A DNA stretch of 64,000 nt from Rhyacophila brunnea. Its lineage: Eukaryota > Arthropoda > Insecta > Trichoptera > Rhyacophilidae. The translations under genes were made by a program, and so were the position numbers. Where the stretch lies: positions 434,001 to 498,000 of the forward strand of contig JAGYXB010000083.1 in NCBI GenBank assembly GCA_022495005.1, given 5' to 3'. The notes beneath the pieces were generated by a model that ran no database searches, was not told the DNA's origin, and saw nothing but the letters and a program-made list of their open reading frames with translations. Below are positions 35,426 through 46,103 of the stretch, in pieces; within the stretch, counting starts at the first letter, position 1, and the number at the start of each line of letters is the position of its first letter.

Positions 35426-36879
35426 CAGACGATAAACCAGATACTAAAAATAAAATTGACAGTTTGTTTTCACATTCAAAATGGAGGGAAGTGATAGTTC
35501 CTACTACAGACAATAGAAATTTATTTATTTGTTTTATTTAAATTAACAAATAGTGACATACATATATAAGTATATGTTTTCAATTGATGTATCGATTATT
35601 ACGACTGTAAATTGCCCACTTCAAATGGATGAAAACTGGTCGTGACGTGTTAATATAATACACCATATCCGCATTTCCTTAGCAAATGTCAACCTCCGTA
35701 GAAATCGCTTGCAAATACAACTTACCATTGTCGTCAGAATGCAATGGGACGGTCGCTAGACGCGCGACTTGATAATGCATTTATAGATATGTAGGTAGGT
35801 AGGTTATGCATATGGGAATGCCTTACGCCTTAGGCCCTTAGGGATTAGGCCTCAGGGTATGGAATGACTCAGTTTCGCGAAAACAATTCACAATGTCCTA
35901 TATGAAAGTAAATCAATTGTTTTAAACTAATACTGCTTCCAAATAAGTAAGTAGAGATAGATTTTATACTTGGGCGTAGCTAGCCGTAAATGTCGTTTAT
36001 TTTTGTCGTTTTGATTATGGTGTTACAACCGAAATAGCTATCGACTTAAAACAGCCTATAGAATTCAATATAATTTATATTATCATTAGTAAACGCTCAC
36101 TCAATTGGTCAGTTATGCATAGTTTACTTCCCTCCAGTTGTATTCCGTTTGTCCCACCGTCATTCGATTTATTCATGTTAAGATTGTCCCGGCATTGAAT
36201 ATCAAACCTGCGACTTCCTGTTACGTGTCGTTGCGTCTAGTCGGTCGTGTGGGTGATATCAGTTGGTTTTTCAATTGGCACTGTTTGTGTTTCTACGTCA
36301 TAGAAAAACAAGTAATTTTTCCAATACTTCGACGATTCACGATAACATCAATACTTAGATATGAAACAATTTTCCGAATTGATAGATGTGTGATTAAAAC
36401 GAGCAGTGAACGATACTCAGTATTTTTGGTATCTCTAACGTTTTACCAATAACATTATGCTGTTTTATTTCATATGTCAATAATATTATTTGTGTGCAAA
36501 CTTGAGATAAGATAACATGTATACATATTAGTAACTACCTACTTACTTAAATTTTAAAGTTTATGCCACCCGATTTCCCCACGTCATAATGATTTTGAAT
36601 CTTATTGTTAATTGTTTATTAACACAATGTGTATTTACTTTAAATTTGGTGAAATCCAACCTGTAAATTATCCAAAACGGGTTATTGTTTGTTTGATTTA
36701 CATTTTACAACATTTGTATTGATTTTTGTTGTTTGAAAATAAGTACATATGTTTATTATTAGTCATATTACTTACTTATTTTTCAATGAAAGCTACGCTT
36801 TTAACGAAATACATAGGTACACAATATATTAACTTGATTGTGGTGAATGGTGTGTCCAATTTGAAGTGAAGTGAACTCA
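35426..36879. other. No gene recognised
   Basis: The 104-codon frame at 36138-36452 is open but has no recognisable domain and no splice or start support. The rest is AT-rich. Confidence 0.35.
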
Positions 36880-36975
36880 GAAATAATGGAAACTGAAATA
36901 CCTAACGGGTAAGGAGAAGCAGGCAATCGATCTCGAGTGCGGAAGAATACGGGATAAACTTAAAAGACGTGTCAA
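36880..36975. repeat. Dispersed repeat, copy 1 (partner at 54184-54275, opposite strand)
   Basis: The words tggaaactgaaatacctaac, gggtaaggagaagcagg, tcgatctcgagtgcggaaga and atacgggataaac recur in reverse complement at 54184-54275. The family is unknown. Confidence 0.7.
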
Positions 36976-38203
36976 GAATTATTATTATACGTTGAATACT
37001 GACAACTGCTCCCAATTTATGCATTGACGCTTATTTAATAATGCGTGGTTCATTTTCGTAAGGCATAAAGCCCATTGACGCAGCGAGTGCGGCGCTCGCG
37101 CAAAATTTCTACAAGTGGCGCGTAAATCATCAAAAATACAACGTAATCAAATACGCCAGCGCCCACTGGACTTCACGATGCCTTGCGCGCCGCCTGCCGC
37201 ATGAGTCACCGTTTTTCGCTTCTCGGCGATACGATTTAATGAAAATACAAAGAAGTCCATTCATTGAACACGGCTACCAAAATTACGCTGCTTGAGGCGT
37301 TGTCGATCGACGGGCCAAAAGCAATTATTTAATAACAGAGAACCCATTGTTTTATTTTATTCCGTGTCATTATATTTCGCTGGTTGAATAATGTCGTCGT
37401 AAATATTTATTACAAGCCCCAAAATATTAAAATATTTTTATTGCTTTGTTATGAGAGACGCTGTAAAAATAATTGTTTTGTGCTGCTTGGGCCGCTTATT
37501 ACATAGGTGAAGGGTAATGCGCGGCGAGAGACGTGTGATTATGGTTATGAATACGCCGACTTCGCCCGCTCGACGCGTTCTGTGGGCACCATCGCTAAGA
37601 CACTCACACATTCCTGTGTCAAAATGTAGTGTATTAGAATATCTATCGATATCGAATAACTATCGGAATTTTATTTATTCTATTCTGTGGTCGAACATGA
37701 AGAATTGTGGGTAGGTATACTGGTGATCGACCTCTGACCAATAAGTAAACTTTGTAGGAAATATATTTATGTCGTTATGATGCCCTATCTATTATCATTA
37801 TACTAATTAATAATTATAATATGTAGATAGAATATCGTTTGATTGTATTATTTTGATTTTTGAATGTCTACATTCTAAAATTTCGAATGAAGCCATATTT
37901 TGTTTCTTCGGATACTTTCCGTAGATTTATAACACATTTTGATACTTATTAGTATTTTGTAAATACATACATACGCGTACTGTACATTTACAATTTAATT
38001 TAATCTTAATCTGAATGTGTCATAATATTCATAATTCATAATACTTCATTTTAACACACTTTCTGTACCTACGACACAAATTTTATCCTGCTCGGCCATT
38101 GGTGCCCAATGCGGTGCCTTTTTATGTATTTATTCCACTTCTATATCCCACGCCGACCGTCTTCTACATTTGCTACTACGGAAGGGTAGACAAACAACCG
38201 AGC
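36976..38203. other. No gene recognised; GC-rich patch
   Basis: About 37070-37210 is GC-rich (gcagcgagtgcggcgctcgcg, ccttgcgcgccgcctgccgc) and may be an old MITE, but I could not find ends. The short plus frame at 37517-37714 is unassigned. Confidence 0.35.
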
Positions 38204-38220
38204 GGGGGGGGGGGGGGGGG
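38204..38220. repeat. Homopolymer, 17 G
   Basis: An uninterrupted run of 17 G follows cgagc. In such AT-rich DNA it is exceptional and prone to sequencing or assembly length error. Confidence 0.95.
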
Positions 38221-38399
38221 CGAACACACCATGTAGGCGCAGAACATTAATATGTTGGGGAAATCTGATGTTATATGGTAAATCGTTAAAAAAACATGTT
38301 TAATTCGCGCGCAAATGGTCTAGTTCAGGGGTACCCAACCCAAATCGTTTGGTGAGCCAAAAAAAATATATTACTGAGCTTTTAGGTGGGCCACACATA

Positions 38400-38782
38400 T
38401 AAAAAAACAGAACTTGAAAATATTTTATTACCTTATAATTATTAATGTGACATGTGACACTGTCTTGTTGTATATTGTTTGATATCTTTTTCATATCGAC
38501 AGGTAATTTAGCCGACGCGCATCGCAGTTGATTTGTCGTGCTTTCATCTAGCAACCTGCTGGGACACTTCGTTTTTATTACATTTCTTTTCAAAAAGAAC
38601 GATTCGCAGCGGTATGTAGTCCCAAATGCTGCTGTAATGCACATTGCCAGTCGTTTTAATTTTGGAAATTTATCTTCGAGGATATAATATTTCTGATAAA
38701 ACTCAAGCTTATTCCCTTCGAACGTGCGAGTGTGTGGAGCCGGCATAAGCATAAAAACAGGTACTAGTACGCAGCACAACAA
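38400..38782 (-). pseudogene. hAT (ZBED-like) transposase C-terminal fragment
   Basis: The minus strand reads YILEDKFPKLKRLAMCITAA, then FGTTYRCESFFLKRNVIK and SRLLDESTTNQLRCASAKL. This is the conserved hAT dimerisation region (paired with S-x-Y-x-C-E-x-x-F and S-R-L-x-D-E). Upstream transposase sequence is cut off by the element inserted at 38784 and is not found on its far side. The frame runs past the hAT terminus to 38300 by chance. Confidence 0.8.
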
Positions 38783-38785
38783 ATA

Positions 38786-40186
38786 GGGTAAGAGCTACTA
38801 TTATGGGCCAGCTTCAATTATTGGCCACTTGCAGATAAAATCTAGTTTTTTAAGATATTAAATCAACATTGCCGTCTGTTAACTTATTAAAAAATCTCGT
38901 CAATTGTTCCTCCGTTGGTAAAACAGATAACTGTTACTTTTAGCATTACAAAAAAACCTCAAAACCGCATTTTTATCTGACAGTTCGAGCGAAACCGTGA
39001 AATAAGTGGGATTTGTTGTAAATTGTACAAGGACATGACTTCTATTAAAAGGTATGTTAAACATTTAATATCATACAAAATGCTAATTCAATTGACAAAA
39101 GTATATATGTATTTGATTTATGTATACATCATTAGACATATATTTTGGAAAAAATAGGTGGGTAGGTATATTATGATGGTGGCCAATAACTGATTCCAAA
39201 ATACGTCGATTTTCCTTTATCGGCCGGCCTGGCTAATAATAGAATATGTGACTAATTAGTAAAGCAATTAGTAAAACATTTATTTTTATTAGTTGAATAG
39301 TGTTTTAAAGTATTATTAATCATCTTTGTTTTTATTATATTTCTCTGACATTCGTAGATAAATGTTGGCCACATGGCCCATAATTGTACTTTTGATGGCC
39401 AATAATAGACACCTTTTTCTTGATTGTTCCAGAATAAAAATGCATCAAAATAAACGAATGAAATATAGTCAAGAACAGAAGAATGAAAGATGCAATATAG
39501 TATATGAAAGACCATAGTGAAGAGTCTTTGCGTTCAGTAACAAGAAGCACGCTAAAATTCAAAACTAAAATTCCTTCCACAAAAATCCTCTACTGAAAAG
39601 TTTTGTATGCTGTTCCGATTGTGGGAAAACTTCAATGATTCTCATTTATCCTCTATGCTACGTCAAGATCTATGTTAAATTCTAGGTAATCTTCTTTTGA
39701 ATTTTTGAAATCAATTTCCAACAAGCTCTACGTATTTAATTAAATATACCTCTCTCACTGTAACTCAATGTGTTCTTTGTATTTTTAAGTAATATGTTAC
39801 GTATGTCTACTAAAATGACGATAAAGTTGCATTAAATACTTGATTGAACACTTAATAATGATGTGTGATCATAATATTACATAAACTGTTTTTTAATATT
39901 TGTTTAAATAATGTTATTAGAGCAATTTTGGGGTGGCCAATAATTGCATCTTTTGGTGGCCAATAATTGAAAAAAGTGGCCAATAATTGTAGATTTCTGC
40001 CTTATTTGATAATTTTTTTTATGATGAAAAATATATTTTTTTAAATGTTCTGATAATTGATTATTATAAACAAATAAACAATTTAACAAATTATATTTTT
40101 TTATTTCACCTTCCTAATGATGTGTCCACAAAAAATTAACAAAGTTGAAAAAATCCTTAACTGGCCAATAATTGTAGCTCTTACCC
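38786..40186. mobile_element. TA-flanked non-coding element with iterated GGCCAATAATTG motif (type 2)
   Basis: The ends gggtaagagctactattat and ggccaataattgtagctctt plus accc form a 25-bp inverted repeat with three mismatches. TA stands outside both (38784-38785, 40187-40188). The 12-mer GGCCAATAATTG, which lies within the terminal repeat, recurs exactly or with one to three changes at 38815 (reverse), 39181, 39231, 39375, 39397, 39935, 39958, 39978 and 40163. Exact copies cluster at 39935-39989 with periods of 20-23 bp. No open frame resembles a transposase. It is nested in a hAT element. Confidence 0.85.
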
Positions 40187-40318
40187 TAGTTCTAATTTCA
40201 CAAAATATAATATAAATGTGGTAAATTTACGAGAACGATTTTTTTTATTGTATGAATACCAAAATGCAAAATATAGAGAGCTGAAAACTTCTATTGGGCC
40301 GCGAGTTTGGCATGCTTG

Positions 40319-41220
40319 GTCTATTTGTTCACGGACGACTTCATAGTATGCCCACAAACTTATTTTAGGTGGATTTTAGGTAGGTACCTATACAATTAGT
40401 GAAATATTGCGTACACGGTCAATAATACATCGTATGTGTATCCACGGACTGTTGATTTCGGTAGGTGATTGATCGATGGAATAATATTATCAAGCTAGTT
40501 ATTTTTTAATACATTTTGTGCGTACATGCCTATTTCGCTAAATTATCGCAAATTTCCGCACGACAACATTACCCACGTGCAATTTCTCGATGTGATCAAT
40601 TTCACTTAATGATGCACTAGCATTATTTACTAGTTGAATTGAACACCTGTTTGTAATATCGCGATCGTTGAAGGTGTTCTATCATAATTTTGAGACTACA
40701 GTTTTATTCATTTGTAAACGGAATATCCGGGTCTGGACCGAAAGTGAAACAGGCGTAAGAGTCAGCCGATCGATTGTCTGTCATTATTATTAGCTTGCTT
40801 AATATGTCACGTAAAGCATACATCGTCGGGCCATTTGCGGAACGTGTACATAAGCTCTTCTTTAGTATTTTATCACTCTACAAGAAGGCATAGTTATTAT
40901 TATTTGTAGGTATGATAGAAGAGCTTATCTATGTCTGAATTTGAGTAAAAACACTATTATATTATTATAACTAATTTAGTATCTACGTATACAATTTAAA
41001 ACAAGAAAATAATAAACGCAAGTCGATCTACATCTACAATAATTTTATTGTTAGTAGGTATGTATGTTTTTTGTCTACATCTCCGTCTCTTCTCTGACGA
41101 CAATTTCGACTAGTCACTAGCTTAATATGCCACTCATTTTCTTATCCATCCGTAGGTGTGTGTTCGTGTCATATGATAGCATGCTTTAAAAATGTCTTTC
41201 GGTTGTACCTAGAGCAAGAA
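40319..41220. other. No gene recognised
   Basis: AT-rich sequence with no supported feature. Confidence 0.4.
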
Positions 41221-41330
41221 CAGATTCTTCTGGCATTGTCACGACGAAATCACTTTGCAACGGTGTTAGTGTCATTTGAAAGTAACGAACCAACACCTAA
41301 AGGAGTCGCCTGCACTGCCAGAAGAATCTG
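41221..41330. repeat. 110-bp hairpin-forming inverted repeat
   Basis: cagattcttctggca at 41221-41235 and tgccagaagaatctg at 41316-41330 are exact reverse complements of 15 bp. No target duplication is visible (gcaagaa / acaccat). It is probably a minimal MITE. Confidence 0.75.
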
Positions 41331-41454
41331 ACACCATTCTATCTACCTATATACCGTTCAGCTCTGTTGGTGGAAATTCTTGGGATCTCTTACTATATGA
41401 TACCCAAAACTCACCATACGCACATAATATACGTATTATAATATAGTACCTGGT

Positions 41455-42770
41455 TTCGGTGAGGCTACACCGCATCCAGTCCAAAGCATTAAGAATATGT
41501 GGAGGATTTATCAGGACAACACCCATTCACGTGCTCCAAGCGGAACTCAGCGTACCTCCACTGAATGTCAGGAGATGGGCACTGGCTACCAAGACATGGA
41601 TGAAGTGGAAATCTATAATAGATAGCCCCATATTGGCAAAGGTGAAACTCCTATACGAGCTTGTTGAAAGCAATACATACTATGAGAAAAGAAAGCTCCC
41701 TCTACTACCTGTCTATCCAACTAGAGGTCAAAGGAATAGACAAACCAAAACGGAGCATAGTATCCGATAAAGTAAGAGAGCGTGTCGAAAAAATGCTGAC
41801 AGAGAGGTACGCAGGATGGAGCCACCTTTATACAGATGGATCCAAAGATCAGAATAGAGCAGGAGCAGCTCTTGTGATACCAGAAGTAGGTATAAACAAG
41901 AGCTGGAAGCTAAACTCAACAATACCAATAATGACGGCGGAACTCATCGCGATAAACGAAGCAATTAAATACACTTTAAGCGATGATTTCTCGGCGCAAT
42001 CCGCTGTCATTTTAACAGCCTCCAAAAGCGCTTTACAACATCTTGCCGCAGCAACTCGCTCACATAACAGTAAAACCATAGCATACCACATCCTTGACCA
42101 GATCGACGCCAAGAAAAATAGAGGAGGAGATCTATGCCTTCAATGGATCCCATCGCACATAGGCATTGAGGGAAATGAAAGGGCAGATGATCTGGCAAAG
42201 GAAGCCGGCCATTCAGGGGTACCATATCAGTGGATACCAGAAAACCTGGACTGGAATGAGGCTATAAAGAAAATGTGCCATATTATGTGGATAGATTTTC
42301 ACCATAGGGCATCATTAGAAAAGGGGAAATGGAGTAAGTCGATTCTACCAACACCACGAGAGGTGCCCTGGTTTGTAGAGTCTTCTTTGGCGAGGAATGA
42401 GCTTAAGTTAATACTGAGGCTAAGAACAGGGCACACCATGGGCAAAAGATTTGATGTCCTCATGGGAAGAAGCAAATCGCAGCTCTGCGATGAATGTCAT
42501 ATTTTAGAGGACATTGTACATATAGCACTGCAATGCCCCAAATATGAAGTTCACAGAGTACAGCTGCGAATTGCAGATATCTATGAGAATATCGACGAAT
42601 TGAAGGGTGTCCTGGCGGTGGGTAAGACGGAAGAGTTAGGCAAAATTGTAAAGTTATTTAACAGAATAGGAGTGAGGACCTGATCGACGGATCCCCTTCT
42701 AGAAGAGAAGAGGCGATATGACAGCGAGTCGCAGTCAAAGCCTCGGTAAAATCACAAAAAAAAAAAAAAA
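41455..42770 (+). mobile_element. 5'-truncated LINE with poly(A) tail and 14-bp target duplication
   Basis: The sequence atatagtacctggt stands directly before (41441-41454) and after (42770-42783) the insert. The insert ends in a run of about 15 A. The 5' end begins inside the reverse transcriptase. A short 3' UTR with gaagagaagaggcgatatga precedes the tail. Such structure shows insertion by target-primed reverse transcription. Confidence 0.93.
41459..42683 (+). pseudogene. LINE reverse transcriptase tail and RNase H domain, frameshifted
   Basis: The first part (frame starting 41459) reads RLHRIQSKALRICGGFIRTT, the thumb region after a LINE reverse transcriptase. A frameshift between about 41660 and 41770 leads to the second frame (to 42683), which holds an RNase H domain: YTDGSK (first Asp), TAELIAI (Glu), TASKSAL (here Ala replaces the second Asp) and WIPSHIGIEGNERADDLA (last Asp). 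The C-terminus carries CDECHILEDIVHIALQC, a zinc-knuckle-like motif. One catalytic residue and the frame are lost, so the copy is dead. The group is RNase H-bearing (I/R1/LOA-like); a closer assignment needs a tree. Confidence 0.9.
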
Positions 42771-42863
42771 TATAGTACCTGGTGTTTTTTTGTTCAAGAT
42801 AAGTTTGGTTGCCTTAAATACCCATAACAATGGCTTTGAAACATTGTTATTTTTGTTACTTCT

Positions 42864-42994
42864 ACTTTAATTGAGTCATTTACGTTGACAACCGTTTCCG
42901 CCCATAAACCCACCCATCTTCGTAACGGTAGACTATTTCTGAAGATGGGTTAATAGCCCGAAACGGCTGTCATCGTAAATGACTCAATTAAAGT
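42864..42994. repeat. 131-bp long hairpin (nested palindrome)
   Basis: actttaattgagtcatttac at 42864 is mirrored by gtaaatgactcaattaaagt ending at 42994. The match continues inward through tgacaaccgttt / aaacggctgtca. The loop itself contains cccatcttc and gaagatggg. The whole sequence therefore folds into a nearly continuous hairpin. Confidence 0.85.
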
Positions 42995-43939
42995 ACTTGG
43001 AATTAAAAAAAATAACTTTGTTTCAAAAGCATTATAATGGAGTTACACGTAAATGCCAGTTATACTAATATCTATATCAACCTTGGACTCCAGTTGAATG
43101 ATCTTATCATTTAATTCGGTAAAACTAGATTTGAAAATACACAAAACCTCAGAGTCAAAATTTGTCACAACACAAACGACACTCCATATTATAATAAATG
43201 AAAAAACTGATCCTAAGTTTTGTTTGTGAACGATTCATAAAAATACAGCATTCCTTGCATTGTCTCAATTCACGTGATAATTGATTACTGATTATATTTA
43301 CACTGTAAAAATTCCCACTGTCCGTTCGTACTGTATCGAGAGCAAATCGGTTTCGTAATGCAAAATTACAATTTCCATCAGACCAATTACACCGATAAAT
43401 CCACTCACCTGTGGATAACCGCCTTGTTAAAAGTAACGACATTAAAGAGTGAATGGTCACGTGGTGTCGATCAGATGATGACGTGACGTCACCGTGCCCC
43501 GCAGCCTCCGGTCCTTTGACCTCATCTAGCTATCTCCGTCGTGGACCAGTTATGCTGAACGCGCGGCATTTGGGTCTACGTGGCCGTGAAATTAGTCAGA
43601 TTACAATAATCGCTCACGATGCCAAGGCAAACGACAATAATTACTTTATATTCCAGCCATTTTTATTTTTGGCTACTTACGTAATAATATTATATCATAC
43701 CAGGAACAATATAATGACTCTTTAAAATTCTTTAGTAGATAATTATATATTTATGAGAGATGCCATTGAGATTTGATAGGAAATAACTTAGAAGATAGGC
43801 CGATAGGGGAATGGGATATTGTGGCGATGCCAGCACACTGAACGATCGCTTTGGCCAGTTTTCCAGAAGTTGCTCAATTGATATTAACATACATATCTTT
43901 GATTGGCACATACCTTTAATATAACTGCATTTTTCCCTG
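42995..43939. other. No gene recognised
   Basis: A GC-richer part at 43440-43580 includes a plus frame (43453-43725) with no recognisable family. It could be an old element or a non-coding exon; nothing decides this. Confidence 0.35.
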
Positions 43940-44305
43940 CTCTTACGTAGTATAGTTTCCAATCCCGATATTCTGGTAAATTCGAATTTTTATGCACCCG
44001 TCAATTACATGCGTGGTCGCAGCACCTATCTCGGGTGAAAGCTGTTTCCTCATGTCAGGCTCACCAGGCACTAATAGTGGTAATAGGTAGAGGGCTGTGC
44101 GGCTGGTCAATGCCCTCCCTAGAGATGTAGACATTTTTAGCGATGCATTAATTATTTTTTTGTTTCGTTTTTCTCTCTACCTGGTATTTTCTCGAGTTGA
44201 TTTATTTGTACTTTTTATTCTAAATGTCATGTTGTGAACGTCTTGAATTAATAATTTGTTGTGTGCTCTACGTGTCTTTTTTAAAATAAATAAATATATT
44301 ATCAG
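43940..44305 (+). mobile_element. LINE 3' fragment
   Basis: The plus strand reads an interrupted frame ending RAVRLVNALPRDVDIFSDAL, the style of the last residues of insect LINE polyproteins. It is followed by ttctaaatgtcatgttgtga, acgtcttgaattaataattt and an aaaataaataaat tail shared with 28492-28585. The minus frame across it is a shadow. Confidence 0.5.
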
Positions 44306-44515
44306 TAAATTGATACTACCAACAATATTGCACTATTTTTCTTCATCCAGCGGGTCGTCCCGCTCCTGTTTTATCAGACATGCAGCACGTAGATCGTTGG
44401 GCGGTGTCTGAAGAATATGTCCCAGTCACGTGAAGCGCCTATCCGTGATTCCATCCATCACCAAGGACTTACTTTTACAGTGCGAGCGGCACGACTACTA
44501 GTCAGTGATATCTAC

Positions 44516-45096
44516 CAGTGGCGAAGGGTGGAGGTAGGCTGTTAAGATTCGCTATAAATAGTGCACACTAAACTTTTTTAGTCATGTATTTGTTTTTATT
44601 GAACTAAGACTACAATTTACAGATGGTGTTACTTAGTTTTTAAAAATCAATTAAACCCTGCCTAAACGAAACCATAATAGTTTTGGTCTAATTTGGGCAA
44701 TACGATAAAATTGTGCACACTTTTTCATTCATAGTTATTTGTTTTCGTTGGATTAAAAATACATATTACACATATTGTTGGTTAATTTTTTTAATTCATT
44801 AAGCCCTGCCTAAACCAAACTATAATAAATAAAAAATATTATTCTATTTATAAAATATTCAAAGTTATATATGATTTAATTGCATATTTTTAGATATTTT
44901 ATAGATAGACATGTATTTTTTGACTATTATCTATTATGGCTTGGTTTCTCAGAGTTTAATTGAATTTTAAAAACTAACCAACACTATCTGTAAATTGTAG
45001 TCTTATATCAATGAAAACAAATATGTATGTCTGAAAAAGTTTAATGAGCACTGTTTATGGCGGATCTTAACAGCCTACCTCCACCCTTCGCCACTG
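44516..45096. mobile_element. Palindromic hAT-type MITE, family A copy 5 (best preserved)
   Basis: The ends cagtggcgaagggtggaggt and acctccacccttcgccactg are flanked by the identical 8-mer atatctac (44508-44515 and 45097-45104). At 581 bp it defines the family: each half carries the same ordered words in opposite orientation around a central tctataaaatatcc-type palindrome. It has no coding content. Confidence 0.93.
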
Positions 45097-45104
45097 ATAT
45101 CTAC

Positions 45105-45972
45105 ACATAGTGACACTTTGATAGGATATAATTCATTACGGAGCTCAGGAAGCACTCAGTTGGCTGCTGCTACTGATTTAATCCACATACTAGTTTCCTC
45201 GCCTCGCCGCTTCCACCGCGCATTCCACGCATACATACACTTGAAGCTATAACCTCTGATGGGCAAGCTCAATTGTGAGTCCTTGCGATCTGTCACTCAT
45301 TGCTAACGTGACCAATTATTTTTTCCCTCAAAACGGGACATTTACTAATTTTTAGGTGATAGGTAGTATGTGTATTCAAGAAAACGTTTATATCTTCATA
45401 ATTTTTATTTATTAATTTAAAGAGCAGGATTTAACACGTGAAAATAAATAATTTTATATATTTTTATAACTTATATTTTTTTGAAAAACAAGTATATTTG
45501 GTTTTGATTTCAAATAAGAATGAGATTCTTGGCAGGACTTCTTAAAATATACTTTGGTAATTAACATTGGTTTAAGAACTGCGACTTGCAAGTGTGTTTT
45601 TCCTAAATAAGAGAAAAGACCCCTTCTACCGGTGCTTTTCTATAGATTTTTTGTGAAACTGTGCTTGGGGACAACGGGTTAGGCTACCTAAAAATGGGAC
45701 GTATGGTCACTTTACTTATTGCGCGCGTGCCCTTATTTTATCTCGCAGTTCAATTAGCTTTTAGTTCGTCTGACAACTACACCTGTAATATAAATGCATC
45801 TCTAATTTTGAATCATGACATTTGCCCCCCACTGGTTGTGAACTACTACAGCCGGTTGACGAATTAAAATTACCTGTAGTGGAGTGTAAAAGCGCGGTGC
45901 GTTTGTTCCGAATTTGCCCGAAAGGAAGTAGCACGCACGGTCGCCGCTAGTCTTTTCGCATTTAGGTAAATT
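45105..45972. other. Probable hAT MITE trace at 45307-45712
   Basis: cgtgaccaattattttttcc plus ctcaaaacgggaca near 45308 mirrors aatgggacgtatggtcac ending near 45712. This resembles hAT termini, but no target duplication could be matched. The small plus frame at 45661-45867 lies across the end of this trace and is not supported as a gene. Confidence 0.4.
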
Positions 45973-46103
45973 ATTATAGAGTGACACTACGAGATGCCAA
46001 AAGCGTCTTGCAATAAATTGTGGTGGTATTGTTTGCTAGCATTGAAACAGGCATTGCAGCAAACAATTCCAATACATCCGCGAATCGTGCCACTGTAGAA
46101 TGA
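45973..46103. mobile_element. Short MITE related to 33489-33643
   Basis: attatagagtgacac near 45973 mirrors gtgccactgtagaat near 46087-46101. The ends resemble those at 33489-33643. Inside, ttgtttgct...agcaaacaa forms a further palindrome around 46028-46062. Confidence 0.55.

Larger units (their letters stand above)
38326..40318 (-). mobile_element. hAT element remnant split by a TA-flanked element
   Basis: The left end caggggtacccaaccc and the right end gcgagtttggcatgcttg are diverged inverted repeats. The flanking 8-mers gtctagtt (38318-38325) and gtctattt (40319-40326) match at 7 of 8. It encodes part of a minus-strand hAT transposase. About 590 bp are its own; the rest is the inserted element at 38786-40186. 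Confidence 0.7.

Noticed and set aside
39252..40089. Minus-strand frames in the type 2 element
   Set aside because: AT-rich short frames with no transposase motif. The GGCCAATAATTG repeats cut through them in several frames.
42864..42994. miRNA precursor call
   Set aside because: The arms are too long and perfect and resemble a MITE. No small RNA evidence is available from sequence alone.
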